DNA of 64,000 nucleotides, taken from contig JAFLZH010000002.1 in the NCBI GenBank assembly GCA_029785615.1, forward strand, positions 62,001 to 126,000. Reading direction: 5' to 3'. The position numbers were made by a program, and so were the translations under genes. The stretch is from Nitrososphaerota archaeon (GTDB taxonomy: Archaea > Thermoproteota > Nitrososphaeria > Nitrososphaerales > Gagatemarchaeaceae). The notes below the pieces were generated by a model that saw nothing but the letters and a program-made list of their open reading frames with translations, was not told where the DNA came from and ran no database searches. Shown piece by piece: positions 33,754-42,762 of this stretch. Numbering within the stretch: position 1 is the first letter of the stretch; each line of letters opens with the position of its first letter.

Positions 33754-34371
33754 CTATAGCACGGGGAACAGTCCCTTCAGCCCTTCGGCTACGAATGCGA
33801 CTGCCAGGGCCGCGATCAGCAGGGCGGTTATTCTGGAGAGGGCGACGGTCCCGTTCTGTCCCATGAACCTGCTCACCCAGTCGGAGCTGGAGAGGACGAA
33901 GTAGGCCACGGCTGCGTTGCACCCCACCACGAGCAGGGCCAGGAGCGGGCTGTAGGGAGGGGCAGATATGATGATCACCGTGGAGATCGCACCAGGTCCG
34001 GCCAGGAGGGGGGTGGCGAGCGGGAAGGCGGCGATGTCAGATGGGGCCAGCCCTCTCTGCCGGTCCTGCTCCCCCCTGAGGTGGTCGACGGCGACGATGA
34101 ACAGTATGATCCCCCCTGCGACCCGGAAGTCGTTGATGTTGATGCCGAAGATTTCGAAGATCAGCCATCCGAAGAGCGCGAAGAGTACGAGTATGACAGT
34201 CGAGATGACGACCGCCTGCTTCACTATCTTCTTTCTGGATCCCCCGGACCCCTCGGTGAGCCCGATGAATATGGGGACCGTCCCCACGGCGTCGATTACA
34301 GCGAACAGAAGCACGAAGGCCTCCACGAAGAGCCCGACGTCGAAGGCGAAGAAGGAAGCGAAAGCCGGCAT
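33754..34371 (-). CDS. MarC-family integral membrane protein
   Basis: 205 residues, six hydrophobic segments. The first helix (FVLLFAVIDAVGTVPIFIGLT) and LATPLLAGPGAISTVIIIS are the two half-motifs of the MarC/YchE family. Function is unsettled for the family. The acylphosphatase gene follows in the same direction. Confidence 0.85.
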   Translation of the reverse strand: MPAFASFFAFDVGLFVEAFVLLFAVIDAVGTVPIFIGLTEGSGGSRKKIVKQAVVISTVILVLFALFGWLIFEIFGININDFRVAGGIILFIVAVDHLRGEQDRQRGLAPSDIAAFPLATPLLAGPGAISTVIIISAPPYSPLLALLVVGCNAAVAYFVLSSSDWVSRFMGQNGTVALSRITALLIAALAVAFVAEGLKGLFPVL

Positions 34372-34427
34372 CGCTACATGGCCTTCGCCGCCAAACGGAT
34401 AAATAATCAGTTGAGCACAATGAGCCG

Positions 34428-34739
34428 TTGTCCCAGGTAGATCAATCGGCCATCGACGCGGCCATGGCCAAGATCATGGACCCCGAGCTCGGGAGGCCCA
34501 TCACCGACCTCAAGCTCATTGACAAGCTGGCGGTCAGCGGCGGTTCCGTGGACCTCGAATTCCACCTGACGGCGCCTTTCTGCCCCCCCATGTTCGCGCT
34601 GAAGATTGCCAGCGACATCAAGGCAGGATTGATGTCAGTACCTGGGGTCACCGAGGCCAGGGTCACCCTGCGCGGCCACTATCTGGCTGAAGCGGTCAAC
34701 AAGCAGGTGAACAAGGCCGCCCCCGCCCCGGCGCAGTAG
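34428..34739 (+). CDS. MIP18/DUF59-family iron-sulfur assembly protein
   Basis: 103 residues. IMDPELGRPITDLKLIDKL and the central TAPFCPPM (Cys about residue 50) are the signatures of the DUF59/MIP18 family, which helps mature Fe-S proteins. Single-domain proteins of this type act beside ApbC/Mrp ATPases in archaea. The Ala/Pro-rich tail is dispensable-looking. The start is TTG 34428; a TATA-like ATAAATAATC lies about 25 bases before it. Confidence 0.85.
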   Translation: MSQVDQSAIDAAMAKIMDPELGRPITDLKLIDKLAVSGGSVDLEFHLTAPFCPPMFALKIASDIKAGLMSVPGVTEARVTLRGHYLAEAVNKQVNKAAPAPAQ

Positions 34740-34791
34740 AGCCGCGGGCTCTCCGAATGACGTATAGAGAGCGGGTACCAGCCATAGAGAC

Positions 34792-35781
34792 GTGCCTGCG
34801 AGGAAGGCGATAGAGATGGGGAGGGGGACGATCCTGGTTTCGCTCCCCAAAGACTGGATCAGGAAGAACGGGATCAGAAAGGGGGCGGACCTTTCGGTGG
34901 AGGAGCTCTCTCCGCGCAAGCTGATCGTAAGGCCCTACGAGGGTGCTGAAGAGGAGCAGAGGCAGTTGGTCATCGAGCACACGGGGAAGGACTTCGCCCA
35001 GGTGGTCAACGACGTCACCGGGGCGTACCTCCTGGGCTACGACCTGATTAAGGTCGTAGGCACGAAGACGATCACCAGGGAGGAGAGGCAGGTCATCAGG
35101 GACACCATGCGGAGGCTCGTCGGCCTGGAGGTGCTCGACGAGGACTCCAGGCGGATCACCCTGCAGTTCCTCCTCGAGCCGACCGCCATCACCCCTGAGA
35201 ACATCGTCAGGAGGATGTCTGGGCTCCTAGACGGGATGCTCAAGGACACCGCAGACGCCCTCTCAAAGGGCGACTCCAAGCTGCTCACCCTCGTGAGCGA
35301 GCGGGACGACGAGGTGGACAGGCTCTACTTCCTCCTCGTCAGAGCAACGAGGGCGGCCATCGTCAGGGCAGAGGTCGCAGAGCGATACGGCCTCTCCCCG
35401 GTCGACCTCCTCGACTACAGGGTCCTGGCGACCTTTCTCGAGAGCGCAGGGGACGCGGTCAGCGAGCTCTCGGCGAAGTTCCATGAAAGCCGAGTCCCGA
35501 AGCATCTCGCCAGAGAGTACTCGAGGTGCGTCGCCAAGCTGAAGGTGATGAACGACCTGGCCACCCAGGGGTTCCTGTCGAGACGGGCCGGGAGGCCTAG
35601 GACAGTCAACAGCCGGATGGATGCTATGGCGAAGGACGTCACGTCCAGCCTCGCCTCGATAGCGAAGGCAGCCGCCGGGGATAGCGCCAGCACGGCCGAA
35701 ATCTTGGCTTCGCTGGAGCGGGTGAGCAAGCTGCTGGTGGACGTCTCGGACCTGGCTGTGATCACCCGGCAGGTGACCTAG
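34792..35781 (+). CDS. PhoU-domain regulator with N-terminal AbrB-type domain
   Basis: 329 residues. Residues 1-45 form a SpoVT/AbrB DNA-binding hairpin (GRGTILVSLPKDWIRKNGIRKGADLSV). The rest is a PhoU-like helical bundle with acidic metal-binding patches (SERDDEVDRLYFLLVR). This archaeal architecture is thought to link phosphate status to transcription. No pst transport genes are adjacent. The GTG at 34792 is the only start that includes the whole AbrB domain. Confidence 0.88.
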   Translation: MPARKAIEMGRGTILVSLPKDWIRKNGIRKGADLSVEELSPRKLIVRPYEGAEEEQRQLVIEHTGKDFAQVVNDVTGAYLLGYDLIKVVGTKTITREERQVIRDTMRRLVGLEVLDEDSRRITLQFLLEPTAITPENIVRRMSGLLDGMLKDTADALSKGDSKLLTLVSERDDEVDRLYFLLVRATRAAIVRAEVAERYGLSPVDLLDYRVLATFLESAGDAVSELSAKFHESRVPKHLAREYSRCVAKLKVMNDLATQGFLSRRAGRPRTVNSRMDAMAKDVTSSLASIAKAAAGDSASTAEILASLERVSKLLVDVSDLAVITRQVT

Positions 35782-35829
35782 GTCAAGAGCCTCGCAACCC
35801 TTAATTAACGTGAACTGTAAAGTTGTAAC

Positions 35830-37458
35830 TTGCCCAAGTACCTGTTTGTCACCGGCGGGGTCATGTCGGGGCTAGGCAAAGGCATCATCACGTCTTCTGT
35901 CGCCAAGCTGCTCCAGTTGTCCGGGGTCAGGGCCACCTGCCTGAAAATCGACCCCTACCTCAACTTCGACGCCGGCACCATGAACCCCTATACCCACGGC
36001 GAAGTCTTCGTCACCGACGACGGCGGAGAGACCGACATGGACATAGGAAACTACGAACGGTTCCTGAACAGAGACATGTCGAGGGCCAACAACATAACTA
36101 CGGGCCAGATCTACAAGAAAGTAATCGACGACGAGCGGAGGGGGCTGTTCCTGGGCAAGTCCGTGCAGATCATCCCGCACGTCACGGATGAGATCAAGAG
36201 GAGGATAAGGGACCTGGCGGAGAAGGAGAAGGTCGACGTCCTGGTGGTGGAGTGCGGGGGGACGGTCGGGGACATAGAGAGCCTCCCCTTCCTTGAGGCG
36301 TTCAGGCAGATGAGGATGGAAGACGGCCCCTCGAAGACCCTCTTCCTCCACGTCAGCCTCGCGCCGGAGCTGTCTGTGGTGGGGGAGATGAAGACGAAGC
36401 CCACGCAGCATAGCGTCCAGGAGATGAGGAGGATAGGGGTCCAGCCCGACGTCATGGTGATACGCGGGTCCCGTCCGCTCCCCCCAGACGCCAAGGAGAA
36501 GATAGCGCTGTTCACCAGCGTTCCGATAGAGAGCGTGGTCTCAGACCCAGACGTCGAGTCGATCTATCTGGTCCCCAGGCTCCTGGAAGGCGAAGGCGTC
36601 CTGGCACCGATCAGGAGGCAGCTCGGGCTGAAGGCAAGGGGCTCGATGCGCGCCTGGAACACGGTCGCCGACAGGTTCGTCGGCCACGGGTCGACGGTCA
36701 GGATCGCCATGGTGGGGAAGTACGCCAACCTGGCTGACAGCTATGTCAGCGTGAATCAGGCGCTCGCCCATGCTGGCGCGGTCAAGGGGGCAGACGTCAG
36801 CATATCCTGGATAGACTCCGAGACGATCGAGAAGGACGAGTCGCAGCTCCGCCAGATAGACGCCTACGACGGGGTCGTCCTCCCTCAGGGGTTCGGAGGG
36901 AGGGGGATAGAGGGGAAGATCGCCGCGGCCAACGTGGCGAGGGTGGACAAGGTACCGTTCCTAGGACTGTGCTACGGCTTCCAGCTGGCGAGCGTTTCCT
37001 TCGCCCGGAACGTCCTGGGGCTGAAGGGGGCCAACAGCACAGAGGTCGACCCGAAGACGCCGCACCCGGTGATCGACCTTCTCCCGGAGCAGCGAGACGT
37101 AGCCGACCTTGGCGGGACCATGAGGCTCGGGGGCCATGATGTCTTCATCGAAAGGCCCAGCAGGGCGTTTGACATTTATGGGGAGGAGAAGATCAGGGAG
37201 AGGCACAGGCACAGGTACGAGCTTAACCAGACGTACCTCAAGCGGTTCGAAGAGAAGGGGATGAGGTTCACCGCGTTCAGCGACGGCAGAAGGAGGGCAG
37301 AGGTGATGGAGCTCGAAGGGCACCCATTCTACATGGGGACGCAATACCACCCGGAGTACGTCAGCAGGCCCGAAAGGCCTGAGCCTATCTACGTCGCCTT
37401 CGTTGAGGCCTGCGTCAAGCGGGCCCGAAGGTCCAGGGCGCCCGAAAGGCGCCGATAG
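35830..37458 (+). CDS. pyrG: CTP synthase
   Basis: 542 residues, full length. The synthetase domain begins KYLFVTGGVMSGLGKGI and contains KIDPYLNFDAGTMNP; the glutaminase domain has the nucleophile in LCYGFQLA (Cys about 381) and the His/Glu pair in QYHPEY. It converts UTP to CTP with glutamine. The start is TTG 35830. TTAATTAA (35802-35809) is a good TATA box about 25 bases upstream, so the message is probably leaderless. Confidence 0.97.
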   Translation: MPKYLFVTGGVMSGLGKGIITSSVAKLLQLSGVRATCLKIDPYLNFDAGTMNPYTHGEVFVTDDGGETDMDIGNYERFLNRDMSRANNITTGQIYKKVIDDERRGLFLGKSVQIIPHVTDEIKRRIRDLAEKEKVDVLVVECGGTVGDIESLPFLEAFRQMRMEDGPSKTLFLHVSLAPELSVVGEMKTKPTQHSVQEMRRIGVQPDVMVIRGSRPLPPDAKEKIALFTSVPIESVVSDPDVESIYLVPRLLEGEGVLAPIRRQLGLKARGSMRAWNTVADRFVGHGSTVRIAMVGKYANLADSYVSVNQALAHAGAVKGADVSISWIDSETIEKDESQLRQIDAYDGVVLPQGFGGRGIEGKIAAANVARVDKVPFLGLCYGFQLASVSFARNVLGLKGANSTEVDPKTPHPVIDLLPEQRDVADLGGTMRLGGHDVFIERPSRAFDIYGEEKIRERHRHRYELNQTYLKRFEEKGMRFTAFSDGRRRAEVMELEGHPFYMGTQYHPEYVSRPERPEPIYVAFVEACVKRARRSRAPERRR

Positions 37459-38373
37459 CTAGCTCGCCGAGTAGGACGCAGCCAGCCTCAAAGCCAGGGA
37501 GGCGACCTCGCGCGCGCCCGAAGCGAAGAGATACAGGTTGGGCTCTATGCCGTTCCCGCCTTCGTCAACCACGGCGTCGAATGCATCAGGCGAGCTCTCC
37601 AGCCTCCTCCGGAGGGCTTCGACCGTCGGGTCGTCCGTCGAGGCGCGCGACCGGCCGCCGACCGAGAGGACGCGCAGGCCAAACCGCTTCAGCACCGACG
37701 CGACCTTGTCGTCGTACCGCAGGTTGATGCAGGCCTTGAACTCTGGACGGACCGCCCGGGCGAGGAGCAGGACCCTGGCCATGTGTGCCGACGCCCCGGC
37801 CTCGGGCGGGAGCATCGCCTTCGCCCTGCCCCGGACCTTCACGATCCGTCCGGGTATGGCCACCACGTCAGACGGGCTCGTCGCCTCTCCGGCCGCGAGG
37901 GCCAGATTGACAGACACCTCAGGCATCACGCTGACGAAACTGGCCGCCGACTCCAGCAGTCGGACGGCCTCTGAGACGTCTGCCACGGCCCGGGCCTTGG
38001 CGCCGGCCTGGCCCCCATAGGCCCTGACGCATACGTCACAGTCGGCGAGGCCCGGATACAGCGTCCTGTGGGCACCGCAGGCGGCGCCGCTCCCGAGGAT
38101 CCCCGTCCATATGGAGGCGAGGGTCCCGACCCCTTCCGCCGCACCGCTGGAGACAGCCGAAGCCAGTCGGGCAGAGTAGAGTTCGGCGTCAGCCTTGGAG
38201 ACTGAGAACCGCGACAGCGCAGAGTCGGCCTTGGCTGACCCTGACGAGAGATACATGCTGACAGAGGCTTGGGTCGTGCCGAGGAGCCGCGCGATTCTGC
38301 TCTGAGAGAGCCCCTGTGACCGTAACCGGATCGCGACCAGCTGGCGCATGGCTGGGAGGAAGAACTGGGACAT
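37459..38373 (-). CDS. thiR: ThiR-like regulator: HTH domain fused to a ThiN domain
   Basis: 304 residues. Residues 1-60 form a Xre-like HTH (LSQSRIARLLGTTQASVSMYL). A middle segment with Cys-x2-Cys-like pairs (LADCDVCVRAYG) leads into a C-terminal ThiN domain, which binds thiamine phosphate. HTH-ThiN proteins are the archaeal repressors of thiamine genes. It is divergent from a membrane transporter with an 18-base palindrome between them. I place the start at ATG 38373, about 25 bases after a TATA-like ATTATA; the frame also has GTG 38406, which touches the palindrome. Confidence 0.8.
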   Translation of the reverse strand: MSQFFLPAMRQLVAIRLRSQGLSQSRIARLLGTTQASVSMYLSSGSAKADSALSRFSVSKADAELYSARLASAVSSGAAEGVGTLASIWTGILGSGAACGAHRTLYPGLADCDVCVRAYGGQAGAKARAVADVSEAVRLLESAASFVSVMPEVSVNLALAAGEATSPSDVVAIPGRIVKVRGRAKAMLPPEAGASAHMARVLLLARAVRPEFKACINLRYDDKVASVLKRFGLRVLSVGGRSRASTDDPTVEALRRRLESSPDAFDAVVDEGGNGIEPNLYLFASGAREVASLALRLAASYSAS

Positions 38374-38406
38374 CAGCTCGTCAGGAGGCTGCACGCTATA
38401 ATTCAC

Positions 38407-38424
38407 TTATTAGGTAACTTATAA
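38407..38424. promoter_or_regulatory. Palindromic operator of the thiamine locus
   Basis: TTATTAGGTAACTTATAA is an 18-base imperfect palindrome (14 of 18 positions symmetric). It overlaps the TATA-like CTTATAAAC (38418-38426) of the rightward transporter and lies just upstream of the ThiR-like gene. This is where a repressor would block both promoters. Confidence 0.65.
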
Positions 38425-38446
38425 ACGAGTCCCCTGACGGAAGAGT

Positions 38447-39055
38447 GTGGGAGAGACAGGCCCGCGGCCCGCTGGCGCGCCCGGGGTTCGGCCAAGCATC
38501 AAACTGTCCGTGGTGACAGTGTTCTCCGCGCTGATAACCGCGAGCGTCGTGTTCTCAATCCCGCTGCCGCCCCCGGTCTACGAAATCACCTGGTCCCCCG
38601 CGATCATAATGGTGCTGGCGGTGTTGATAGACGTGCCCACAGCAGCCGCGGCCACCGGAATAGGCGGTTTCATAGGCGAGGCATACAACGTGGCATTCAA
38701 GGGAGGGGGGTCCCCCATCTACCCATTCGGGATGATCTGGGCCCGGGTCCCGGAGGTCATCATCATAGCGTGGGCCAGGAACCGTGGGACGAAGACGTTG
38801 GTCGCAGCCATGGTGTGCGCGACCGTATTTGAGACGCTTGCGTTCTTCTTCTCCGACTGGTTCTTCTACGCCTATGGCCTCTTTTCCTACAGCGTCCCTG
38901 CAGGGCAGTCGCCGCTCGGGCTCGCCTCGTTCGACTTCGCCACCATGGTGGACCTGGTCTACATCCCCGCCGCCCTCGCGATAATCCGGGCAGCCGCCCC
39001 CGCCTTCCGCAAGCTGGGGTTCATGCAGTACCACGGCGGAGCCGCCAAGCCTTGA
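38447..39055 (+). CDS. Membrane transporter, probable thiamine-related ECF-type component
   Basis: 202 residues with five or six hydrophobic segments. A short Pro/Gly-rich head is followed by a helix pair and the Gly-rich GIGGFIGEAYNVAFKGGGSPIYPFG loop, as seen in small vitamin-binding membrane proteins. The substrate is inferred from position: it is divergent from the HTH-ThiN regulator and shares its operator. GTG 38447 is about 25 bases after the TATA-like box, so translation is probably leaderless. The next gene overlaps its stop. Confidence 0.6.
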   Translation: MGETGPRPAGAPGVRPSIKLSVVTVFSALITASVVFSIPLPPPVYEITWSPAIIMVLAVLIDVPTAAAATGIGGFIGEAYNVAFKGGGSPIYPFGMIWARVPEVIIIAWARNRGTKTLVAAMVCATVFETLAFFFSDWFFYAYGLFSYSVPAGQSPLGLASFDFATMVDLVYIPAALAIIRAAAPAFRKLGFMQYHGGAAKP

Positions 39056-40095
39056 GCGCCGCTGGGAAGCTTCCACCGAGCTCGATGGAGGCCGTCTACG
39101 GGCACCTCGGCGCGCGGTCGGAGAAGGTCGTCCACGGTCCAGGCAAGGGACTCGACAACGGCGTGCTGCGCCTGGGCGGTGGTAAGGTCATGATAGTCTC
39201 GGCCGACCCGGTTTCGGTCATGCCGGTGGTGGGCATGAGGCGCTCTGCCTGGATGAGCGTGCACCTCATCGCGTCGGACTTCACCGCCGCGGGGGTGGAC
39301 CCCGAGTTCGCTGTCTTCACCTATAACTTCCCACCAGATATGAAAGCCGGCGACAGGGTGGAGTACGTCGGCGCCATCGGGGACGAATGCGCGGAGCTCG
39401 GGATCACAATAGCAGCCGGCCACAGCGGGAGCTACCCGGGCGCAGGGTACACGGTGATCGGTGGGGGGGTGATGTTCGGACTCGCTCCCGATGACGGGTA
39501 CGTCACCCCCTCCATGGCGCGGGCGGGGGACGTCGTCCTGGTGACCAAGCATGCTGCCATAGAGGCGGCTGCGTCCTTGGCCTTGTCTTTCCCCGAGTTC
39601 ACAGAGAGGGCGGTCGGCGGAAAGGAGGCCAGACTGGCCCGGTCCTTGCTCCAGCGGTGCTCCACGGTGGCCGACGCCAGGGCGGCCCGCAGGGCCGGAC
39701 TGAAGACTGCTGTCACCTCCATGCACGACGCAACCGAGGGCGGGGTGCTGGGGGGGCTGGACGAGATGTCAGCGGCGTCAGGCAAGTCGTTCGTGGTGGA
39801 CGCGGACAGGATCCCCGTCCCGCGGGAGGCAGCCGACGTCTGCGCTGCATTCGGCGTCGACCCTCTCCGCACCATGGGGGAGGGGGCGCTCCTCATCACC
39901 TGCAGGCCCGGCCGGGCGAAGAAGCTAGAGGAGACCCTCGGTGGATCGGGGGTCGGCGCGACGGCGGTTGGCCGAGTGTCAGCCGGGAAGGGCCTCTGGG
40001 TCAGCAGGGGGGACGGTCGGCCGCGGCGATTCGAAGAGGCCCCAGATGCCTACTGGGCGGCATATGCCAGGGCTGCGGCCGAGGGGCTACGCTGA
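39052..40095 (+). CDS. AIR synthase/ThiL/HypE-superfamily protein
   Basis: 347 residues with the two-domain fold of AIR synthase-related proteins. GPGKGLDNGVL stands where the family has its Gly-Asp-Asp ATP/metal motif. MRRSAWMSVHLIASDFTAAGVDPEF and the C-terminal DATEGGVLGGLDEM and GEGALLITC are typical. The locus suggests thiamine-phosphate kinase-like work, but HypE-like or other roles fit equally. TTG 39052 overlaps the transporter stop by four bases, so the two are coupled and probably under the same operator. Confidence 0.7.
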   Translation: MSAAGKLPPSSMEAVYGHLGARSEKVVHGPGKGLDNGVLRLGGGKVMIVSADPVSVMPVVGMRRSAWMSVHLIASDFTAAGVDPEFAVFTYNFPPDMKAGDRVEYVGAIGDECAELGITIAAGHSGSYPGAGYTVIGGGVMFGLAPDDGYVTPSMARAGDVVLVTKHAAIEAAASLALSFPEFTERAVGGKEARLARSLLQRCSTVADARAARRAGLKTAVTSMHDATEGGVLGGLDEMSAASGKSFVVDADRIPVPREAADVCAAFGVDPLRTMGEGALLITCRPGRAKKLEETLGGSGVGATAVGRVSAGKGLWVSRGDGRPRRFEEAPDAYWAAYARAAAEGLR

Positions 40096-40137
40096 ACCGA
40101 GAAAGCTCAATTACGATGCCCCGCCGAGGGGCGAACC

Positions 40138-40824
40138 ATGGACAAGAGGCCCCCAGACCCGGAAGCGTTTGCGAAGAGGATACATGACACGTTGGTGGCA
40201 CCCGAAGCCACGCTTTCTGACCTGAAGGCGTTCTGCGCCGCGGCGAGGGAGTACAGGTTCGGTGCCGTGGTGGTCCAGGGGTGCTGGGTGAAGCAGGCCA
40301 AGCAGTTCGTCGGGGACGACGTGAAGGTCTCTGCAGGGGTGGGATTCCCCATGGGAGGGGTGACCACCAGCGCGAAGGTGGCGGAGATCAGGGAGACCGC
40401 CGGGCTCGGCGCGGACATGTTCGACGTGATGCCCAACATAGGCTTCCTCAGGTCAGGGATGGATGAGGAGTTCAGGGACGAAGTGGCAGCGATGGTGGAA
40501 GAAGCCCGAGGCAGGCCCGTGAGGGTGATGCTGGAGTTCACGGTGCTCGACCGGGAGCAGAAGGTCAGGGCGGCGAAGCTGAGCGAGCAGGCCGGGGTGG
40601 CAGGGGTGAAGAACTCGAGCGGTTGGGGGAGGGGTGGACCTGCGACGGTGGAGGACATCAGGCTCCTCAGGGAGTCGGTCAGCCCGAAGGTGCACGTGAA
40701 GGCGTCCGGCGGGATTCGGGACCTCGACAACGCCCTCAGCCTGGTGGACGCCGGGGCCGACTACCTGGGGACGAGGGCCGGAGTGGCGATCATCGACGAG
40801 CTGAGGGAGCGGCTCGCCCGGTGA
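40138..40824 (+). CDS. deoC: Deoxyribose-phosphate aldolase
   Basis: 228 residues, TIM barrel. The Schiff-base lysine is in VAGVKNSSGWG and the second active-site lysine in HVKASGGIRD; the entry GVGFPMGGVTT is also typical. It splits 2-deoxyribose 5-phosphate into glyceraldehyde 3-phosphate and acetaldehyde. It overlaps the ribokinase start by four bases. Together with the convergent nucleoside hydrolase it suggests nucleoside and pentose salvage. Confidence 0.92.
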   Translation: MDKRPPDPEAFAKRIHDTLVAPEATLSDLKAFCAAAREYRFGAVVVQGCWVKQAKQFVGDDVKVSAGVGFPMGGVTTSAKVAEIRETAGLGADMFDVMPNIGFLRSGMDEEFRDEVAAMVEEARGRPVRVMLEFTVLDREQKVRAAKLSEQAGVAGVKNSSGWGRGGPATVEDIRLLRESVSPKVHVKASGGIRDLDNALSLVDAGADYLGTRAGVAIIDELRERLAR

Positions 40825-41726
40825 AGCCGATAGTAGTCGTAGGGAGCTACCTCACCGGGGTGACGATGCGGGTGGACCGCCTCCCGAAGATTGGGGAGAC
40901 CGTGGCCGGTTCAAGGTACCAGCGGGTCCCCGGGGGAAAAGGCTCCAACCAGGCGGTGGCCGTCAGGAGGCTCGGAGGGAAGGCGAGCATCGTCGCCTGC
41001 GTCGGCTCGGACGAGGATGGCGACCAGGCCATGGCTATGTGGCTGCGGGAGGGCGTGGACACGGACCAGGTGAGACGGACATCCAAGCACACTGGCCTTG
41101 GCTTCGTGATGGTCGACGGCGAGGGTGCCAACTCCATAGTCATCGACCCTGGGGCAAGCTGGGAGCTGGCGCCGTCAGACATCGAAAGGGCCTCCGGGAC
41201 CATTGCCCGGTCTGGGATCATGCTCGTGCAGCTGGAGATCCCCCCAGAGACAGTGGCCGCGGCTAGGCGGATCGCGAAGGAGCGCGGACTCACGGTCATC
41301 CTCAACCCGGCCCCATGCGTGGGAGGGGGCGCCGACCTCTCGGGCGTAGACATCGTCACCCCGAACGAGGAGGAGTTCCGGGAGCTCACTGGGGAGGCCG
41401 AGTTTGAGCCAGGAGCAAAGGCGCTCCTGGCCAGGGGGGCCGGGGCAGTCGTCGTCACGCTCGGCAGCCGCGGAGCCAGGGTGATGACTCGGGGGGACTC
41501 CTATTCTGTCCCCGCGCCCTCCGTGAGGGCTGTCGACTCCACAGGCGCCGGCGACGCTTTCAATGGCGCGCTGGCGGTGGCCCTCAGCGAGGGCGAGCCG
41601 CTGAGGCAGGCGGTGAGATTCGCGAACTATGCAGGGGCGCTCTGTGCCACAAAAGCAGAGGTCGTGGCCGCCATCCCCAGACGGGGAGAAGTAGACGGTT
41701 TCCTGAGGTCTGACCCGCTGGAGTAG
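40821..41726 (+). CDS. rbsK: Ribokinase (PfkB family)
   Basis: 301 residues. Signature 1 is VPGGKGSNQAVAVRRLGG (about 33-50); signature 2 is VDSTGAGDAFNGALAVAL with the catalytic Asp. The length and the KGSNQA motif favour ribokinase over other PfkB sugars kinases. It phosphorylates ribose at O5. The GTG start overlaps the deoC stop (GTGA), so the two proteins are co-made. Confidence 0.88.
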   Translation: MKPIVVVGSYLTGVTMRVDRLPKIGETVAGSRYQRVPGGKGSNQAVAVRRLGGKASIVACVGSDEDGDQAMAMWLREGVDTDQVRRTSKHTGLGFVMVDGEGANSIVIDPGASWELAPSDIERASGTIARSGIMLVQLEIPPETVAAARRIAKERGLTVILNPAPCVGGGADLSGVDIVTPNEEEFRELTGEAEFEPGAKALLARGAGAVVVTLGSRGARVMTRGDSYSVPAPSVRAVDSTGAGDAFNGALAVALSEGEPLRQAVRFANYAGALCATKAEVVAAIPRRGEVDGFLRSDPLE

Positions 41727-41728
41727 CT

Positions 41729-42673
41729 CTAGACCCGGCCGCCCCTGAGCATCTCATACAGCATGCGGCGGAAGGCCTGCTGCGAGGCCTGGTAGACCAC
41801 CCTCACGTTGGGCTTCTTTTTCAGGGCCCCCAGCTCGTCGACCCAGGTCACCCCCCTCGAGATTCCGTCGCCGGCGTCGACTTCGACGAAGCGGTCCCGG
41901 GTTTCGGTCGCTACCTCCGGGTTCAGCACGATGGCCATGGTGATGCTGTCAGGGCAGCTGGTCCCGTCTATCCCCCGCTCGATCTCCATGAACTTTCTCA
42001 CCTGCCTGTTCACAGCCAGATAGAACTCCGACTCCTTGGTCTTCATCCTCTCGATCTCTTCCAGTTCGGGGACCCCGATGAGCCCGTGCCGCATCACTAT
42101 CTCCCATCCCACCATGGTGATCGGCATCCCCGAGTTCAGGACTATGCTTGCGGCGTCCGGGTCGACCCAGATGTTGAACTCGGCGGCCGGGGTGACGTTG
42201 CCGAGGTACTGGTTGGCGCCCCCCATGAAGTAGAACTCCTTCACCTTCTTGGCTATCCCCGGGTCTTTCCTCAGGGCGAGGGCGACGTTGGTCATGGGCG
42301 CTATCTCGACGAGCGTGATCTCTCCGGGGCTCTCGTTGATGGCGTCGATGATGGCGTCCACCGCGTGCTTTCGCTCGGGCCGCTGCCTGGCCCGGGGAAA
42401 CATCGAGTTCCCCATGCCGTCGGTCCCGTGGATGTCCTCCACGGTCCTCCACTCCTTGAGCAGAGGGTGCCTTGCACCAGGATAGACAGGGACCTTCCCG
42501 GACTCCCCCGCGACCTCGATGGTGTAGAGGGCGTTCTCGACCTCCTGGTCGAAGTCGATGTTCCCGCAGTTGATGGTGATGCCCTCGAGCCTCGCGCCCT
42601 TCGCCCTCATCGCCATCATGATGGCGATCGTGTCGTCGCCCGCCGTGTCCGTGTCGAGGATGATCCGCTGCAA
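41729..42673 (-). CDS. Inosine-uridine-type nucleoside hydrolase
   Basis: 314 residues. The calcium/ribose motif DTDTAGDD starts nine residues from the N-terminus, and EFNIWVDPDAA with its conserved Asn, Asp and Pro follows mid-protein. The enzyme cleaves nucleosides to base plus ribose, which the neighbouring ribokinase can phosphorylate. The TTG at 42673 is preferred; a longer frame to 42769 would overlap the RIO2 start. The RbsK and hydrolase genes are convergent with only two bases between. Confidence 0.88.
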   Translation of the reverse strand: MQRIILDTDTAGDDTIAIMMAMRAKGARLEGITINCGNIDFDQEVENALYTIEVAGESGKVPVYPGARHPLLKEWRTVEDIHGTDGMGNSMFPRARQRPERKHAVDAIIDAINESPGEITLVEIAPMTNVALALRKDPGIAKKVKEFYFMGGANQYLGNVTPAAEFNIWVDPDAASIVLNSGMPITMVGWEIVMRHGLIGVPELEEIERMKTKESEFYLAVNRQVRKFMEIERGIDGTSCPDSITMAIVLNPEVATETRDRFVEVDAGDGISRGVTWVDELGALKKKPNVRVVYQASQQAFRRMLYEMLRGGRV

Positions 42674-42762
42674 GGCGTATGGGTACGGAGGGGCGGCTGA
42701 TAAGAACGATGGCCGGCCCGCGGTGGCAACATCAATAGGGAGGGCGTCCGAGCGGCGGACGG

